From assembly GCA_965652565.1 (NCBI GenBank), contig CBFGWL010000044.1, forward strand, positions 1 to 23,918: a stretch of DNA of 23,918 bases. Reading direction: 5' to 3'. The DNA is from RSA11 sp965652565. Its GTDB lineage: Bacteria > Actinomycetota > Thermoleophilia > Solirubrobacterales > 70-9. Below, piece after piece: positions 22,185-23,918 of this stretch; positions within the stretch are counted from its first letter, which is position 1, and every line of letters starts with the position of its first letter. A program made the position numbers and the translations under genes. A model generated the notes under the pieces. It was not told the origin of the DNA, did not search any database, and saw only the letters and a program-made list of their open reading frames with translations.

Positions 22185-23100
22185 GCGACCTCCTGACCCC
22201 GAAGGGCCCCGGCCTCCGCACGGGAAGCCGCCCGGCGAGCGGCGCGAACGGCGCCGCGGCGAGCATGGGCAGCGCTGCCGCGAGGAGAAGCGTGTCGGCG
22301 CCGGTCGCCATGGAGACGAGCGGGTAGGACTCGTAGGCGAACGCGCCGGAGGCGCGCCCGCCGATCACCACGGCGAGCATGCCCGCCGCGGCAAGCGCAA
22401 ACGGGGCGCTGTCGCGCCACGCCGAGGTACGCCGCGCACGGCGGGGCGCACCGCGCGAGTAACCGCGCAGCTCAAGGGTTGCCGCGACGTCCACGGCGCG
22501 CTCGAGCGAGCCGGCGACGAGGCGCCGCGCGGTCGCCCCGCGGCCCACCGGCGCGGCACCCGGGCCGCGCAGCGCCGCCGCCTCCCGGATCGCGGCATGG
22601 TCGGCGGCGGCAAGCGGCACCAGCCGCAGGATCAGCGTGGCGGTGAGCGCGGAGCGCCGGGCCAACGGGCGGAAGAGGCGCAGCAGGCGGTCGGGATCGA
22701 CGCTCGCGGTGAAGACCGCGAACGCGCCGATCACGATCGCCACGCGCGCGCCCAGGATCGCGCCCTCGGCGAGCGCCTCCGCGCTCACGTCGATCCGCCC
22801 GAGGACGGGCACTTCCCCGCCCCGGAAGACGATCGTGTCGCCGCGCTGCGAGGCGATCGCGTTCGTGGCGACCATGAGCAGCGCGATCAGCCCGCCCCAG
22901 CGCAGCGCCAGGGCCAGGGCCCGGGTCGCCCGCGCGAGCAGGCCGAAGGCCGCGACCGCCGCCCCGACACCCGCGAGGACGATCGGGTTCGACACCGCGA
23001 AAGCGGCGGCGGCGAGCGCCAGCGCGTAGGCGCTGGCCGCGAACGGGCCGCAGCGATCGAGCGCGCTCCCGCGCGGCTGGTAGGCCAGCGCGGCGATCAC
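22177..23100 (-). CDS. ecfT: ECF transporter transmembrane coupling protein EcfT
   Basis: This 307-residue membrane protein connects the ATPase pair to the S-component. Hydrophobic helices are visible at about 20-55, 62-80, 110-132 and in the C-terminal third. The long cytoplasmic coupling helices carry the family A-x-R-G motifs (ALRG at 176-179 and ELRGYS at 210-215), which contact the ATPase grooves. The N-terminal GSALDRCGPFAA and central SVDPDRLLRLFRP are also CbiQ/EcfT-like. The C-terminal extension with two extra hydrophobic stretches is longer than in minimal EcfT. The GTG start (23098-23100) overlaps the DUF4430 gene stop (GTGA), so the operon is translationally coupled throughout. 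Confidence 0.93.
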   Translation of the reverse strand: MIAALAYQPRGSALDRCGPFAASAYALALAAAAFAVSNPIVLAGVGAAVAAFGLLARATRALALALRWGGLIALLMVATNAIASQRGDTIVFRGGEVPVLGRIDVSAEALAEGAILGARVAIVIGAFAVFTASVDPDRLLRLFRPLARRSALTATLILRLVPLAAADHAAIREAAALRGPGAAPVGRGATARRLVAGSLERAVDVAATLELRGYSRGAPRRARRTSAWRDSAPFALAAAGMLAVVIGGRASGAFAYESYPLVSMATGADTLLLAAALPMLAAAPFAPLAGRLPVRRPGPFGVRRSHA

Positions 23101-23918
23101 GGCGCCCCCTCTCCGAGCGGCAGCGCGATCGCCTCGCCGCTCGCGACGGCGACGGCGTAGCGGTTGCGCAGGGCGTCCTCGTTGAGCGCGTCCGCCGCGG
23201 CCTGGACGGCGGTTGCGGAGGCGCCGGTGACGACCCAGGTGGGCGGCTCCTCGCCGTCGCGCAGCGCGGCCACCAGCCCCGCGTCGCCGGGCACGCTGCC
23301 TGCTTCTTCGCCATGCTCATCGAGCCCGATCAGGCGCCAGGCGCCCGCGTCGCGCTCGAAGCGCGCGAAGACGCCGCTTTCCGCGGGCTCGCGCTCGAGC
23401 AGCGCGGCCGCGTCGTCGCCGCGCACCGCGGGCCACTCGCCGACCACGACACGCAGCGCCTCCTCGGCGCCGGGCGCGCCGAACTCTGCCCGCTCGGCCT
23501 CGATTCCCGCGTCGGCGAGCGCGTCCTCGGCCGCGTCGCAAGCCCCCTGCGTCCCGGCGCATTCCAGCCGCACGTCCAAGCGCTCATCGGGTTCGACACC
23601 CGCCTGCAGGAACGGCTCGGGGAAGGAGCCGACGACCGCGGGCACGCGCATCGCGGTCGTCCAATCGCGGTGATCCCACCAGACGCGAGAACCGGCCCGC
23701 AACGGGGCCTCGGCCGCGCCGATCGGGGCCTCGATGCCGTCCACGTAGTAGAACCAGTCGTGCGTGCGCCCTCCGGTGCGGCCGCCCGCGATGCCGTTGA
23801 TCGCCTGCACGAACCCGCCGCCGTAGCGGGTGCGCAGCTCGACGTTGCGATCGAGCGCGCGCATAACCGTGTCGCTCTCGGCCGGGTCCTCGACCGGGAT
23901 CACCGTCATCTCCTCGGC
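23097..23918 (-). CDS. DUF4430 (transcobalamin beta-domain-like) protein, 5' end cut by the window
   Basis: The reading frame is open to the window edge (three more codons precede the ATG at 23909), and the visible protein starts inside a DUF4430 domain. The first strand and the signal peptide are therefore missing, and ATG 23909 is probably not the start. The domain hallmarks are SDTVMRALDRNVELRTRYGG, cut here into SDTVMRALDR and TRYGGGFVQAINGI, then DWFYYVDGIEA and RAGSRVWWDHRDW, equivalent to the beta-domain tail. Two or three further alpha/beta segments follow (about 75-270) with no family I recognise. The protein is most likely secreted or lipid-anchored and supplies the beta module that the downstream S-component fusion lacks. 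Its stop overlaps the ecfT start. Confidence 0.85.
   Translation of the reverse strand, partial: AEEMTVIPVEDPAESDTVMRALDRNVELRTRYGGGFVQAINGIAGGRTGGRTHDWFYYVDGIEAPIGAAEAPLRAGSRVWWDHRDWTTAMRVPAVVGSFPEPFLQAGVEPDERLDVRLECAGTQGACDAAEDALADAGIEAERAEFGAPGAEEALRVVVGEWPAVRGDDAAALLEREPAESGVFARFERDAGAWRLIGLDEHGEEAGSVPGDAGLVAALRDGEEPPTWVVTGASATAVQAAADALNEDALRNRYAVAVASGEAIALPLGEGAP

Overview
The window is very GC-rich with dense, mostly overlapping genes, many GTG starts and stop/start overlaps (GTGA, ATGA). Together with an F420-type luciferase-like oxidoreductase, actinobacterial-style Tad genes and Arg/Ala-rich secreted proteins, this points to a high-GC Actinomycetota. I suspect Thermoleophilia/Solirubrobacterales, but that lineage call is inference from family resemblance, not from a marker gene.

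Layout. (1) 1-2947, minus strand: tadA-tadB-tadC, the ATPase and two inner-membrane platform proteins of a Tad/Flp pilus system, followed by a strong hairpin at 17-61. (2) 3103-4579, plus strand: a D-2-hydroxyacid dehydrogenase and a macro-domain protein, convergent with a TSUP-family permease (4590-5336, minus). (3) 5386-5495: two tandem 60-bp palindromic units. (4) 5506-7588, minus: response regulator, histidine kinase and a CpaB/RcpC-like SAF protein in one overlapping operon, probably pilus-linked. (5) 7812-11580: an unknown secreted protein, a membrane-anchored methyltransferase, an LLM oxidoreductase, a DUF192 protein and an unknown acidic protein. (6) 11614-14262, plus: a cobalamin riboswitch followed by two secreted proteins that look like transcobalamin/intrinsic factor: one with an alpha/alpha-barrel plus a DUF4430 beta-domain, then one with a DUF4430 domain. 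(7) 14279-18684, minus: a divergent Rho-like protein, a short transaldolase, GlpD and a nitroreductase. (8) 18715-23918, minus: a four-gene overlapping operon of DUF4430 protein (cut by the window edge), EcfT, a fused double EcfA ATPase, and an ECF S-component fused to a transcobalamin-like alpha/alpha-barrel with a C-terminal membrane anchor.

The most interesting reading is that regions 6 and 8 form one vitamin B12 capture and import system. In animal transcobalamin, B12 is held between an N-terminal alpha-barrel and a C-terminal beta-domain of the DUF4430 type. Here the same two modules occur fused in one secreted protein under a cobalamin riboswitch, and split between an ECF S-component (alpha module) and a separate operon-first protein (beta module). 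The proposed model is that surface-exposed transcobalamin-like modules collect the corrinoid and hand it to the ECF transporter in place of, or alongside, a BtuF-type binding protein. The substrate assignment rests on the riboswitch, the domain pairing and S-component sequence features; it has not been tested here.
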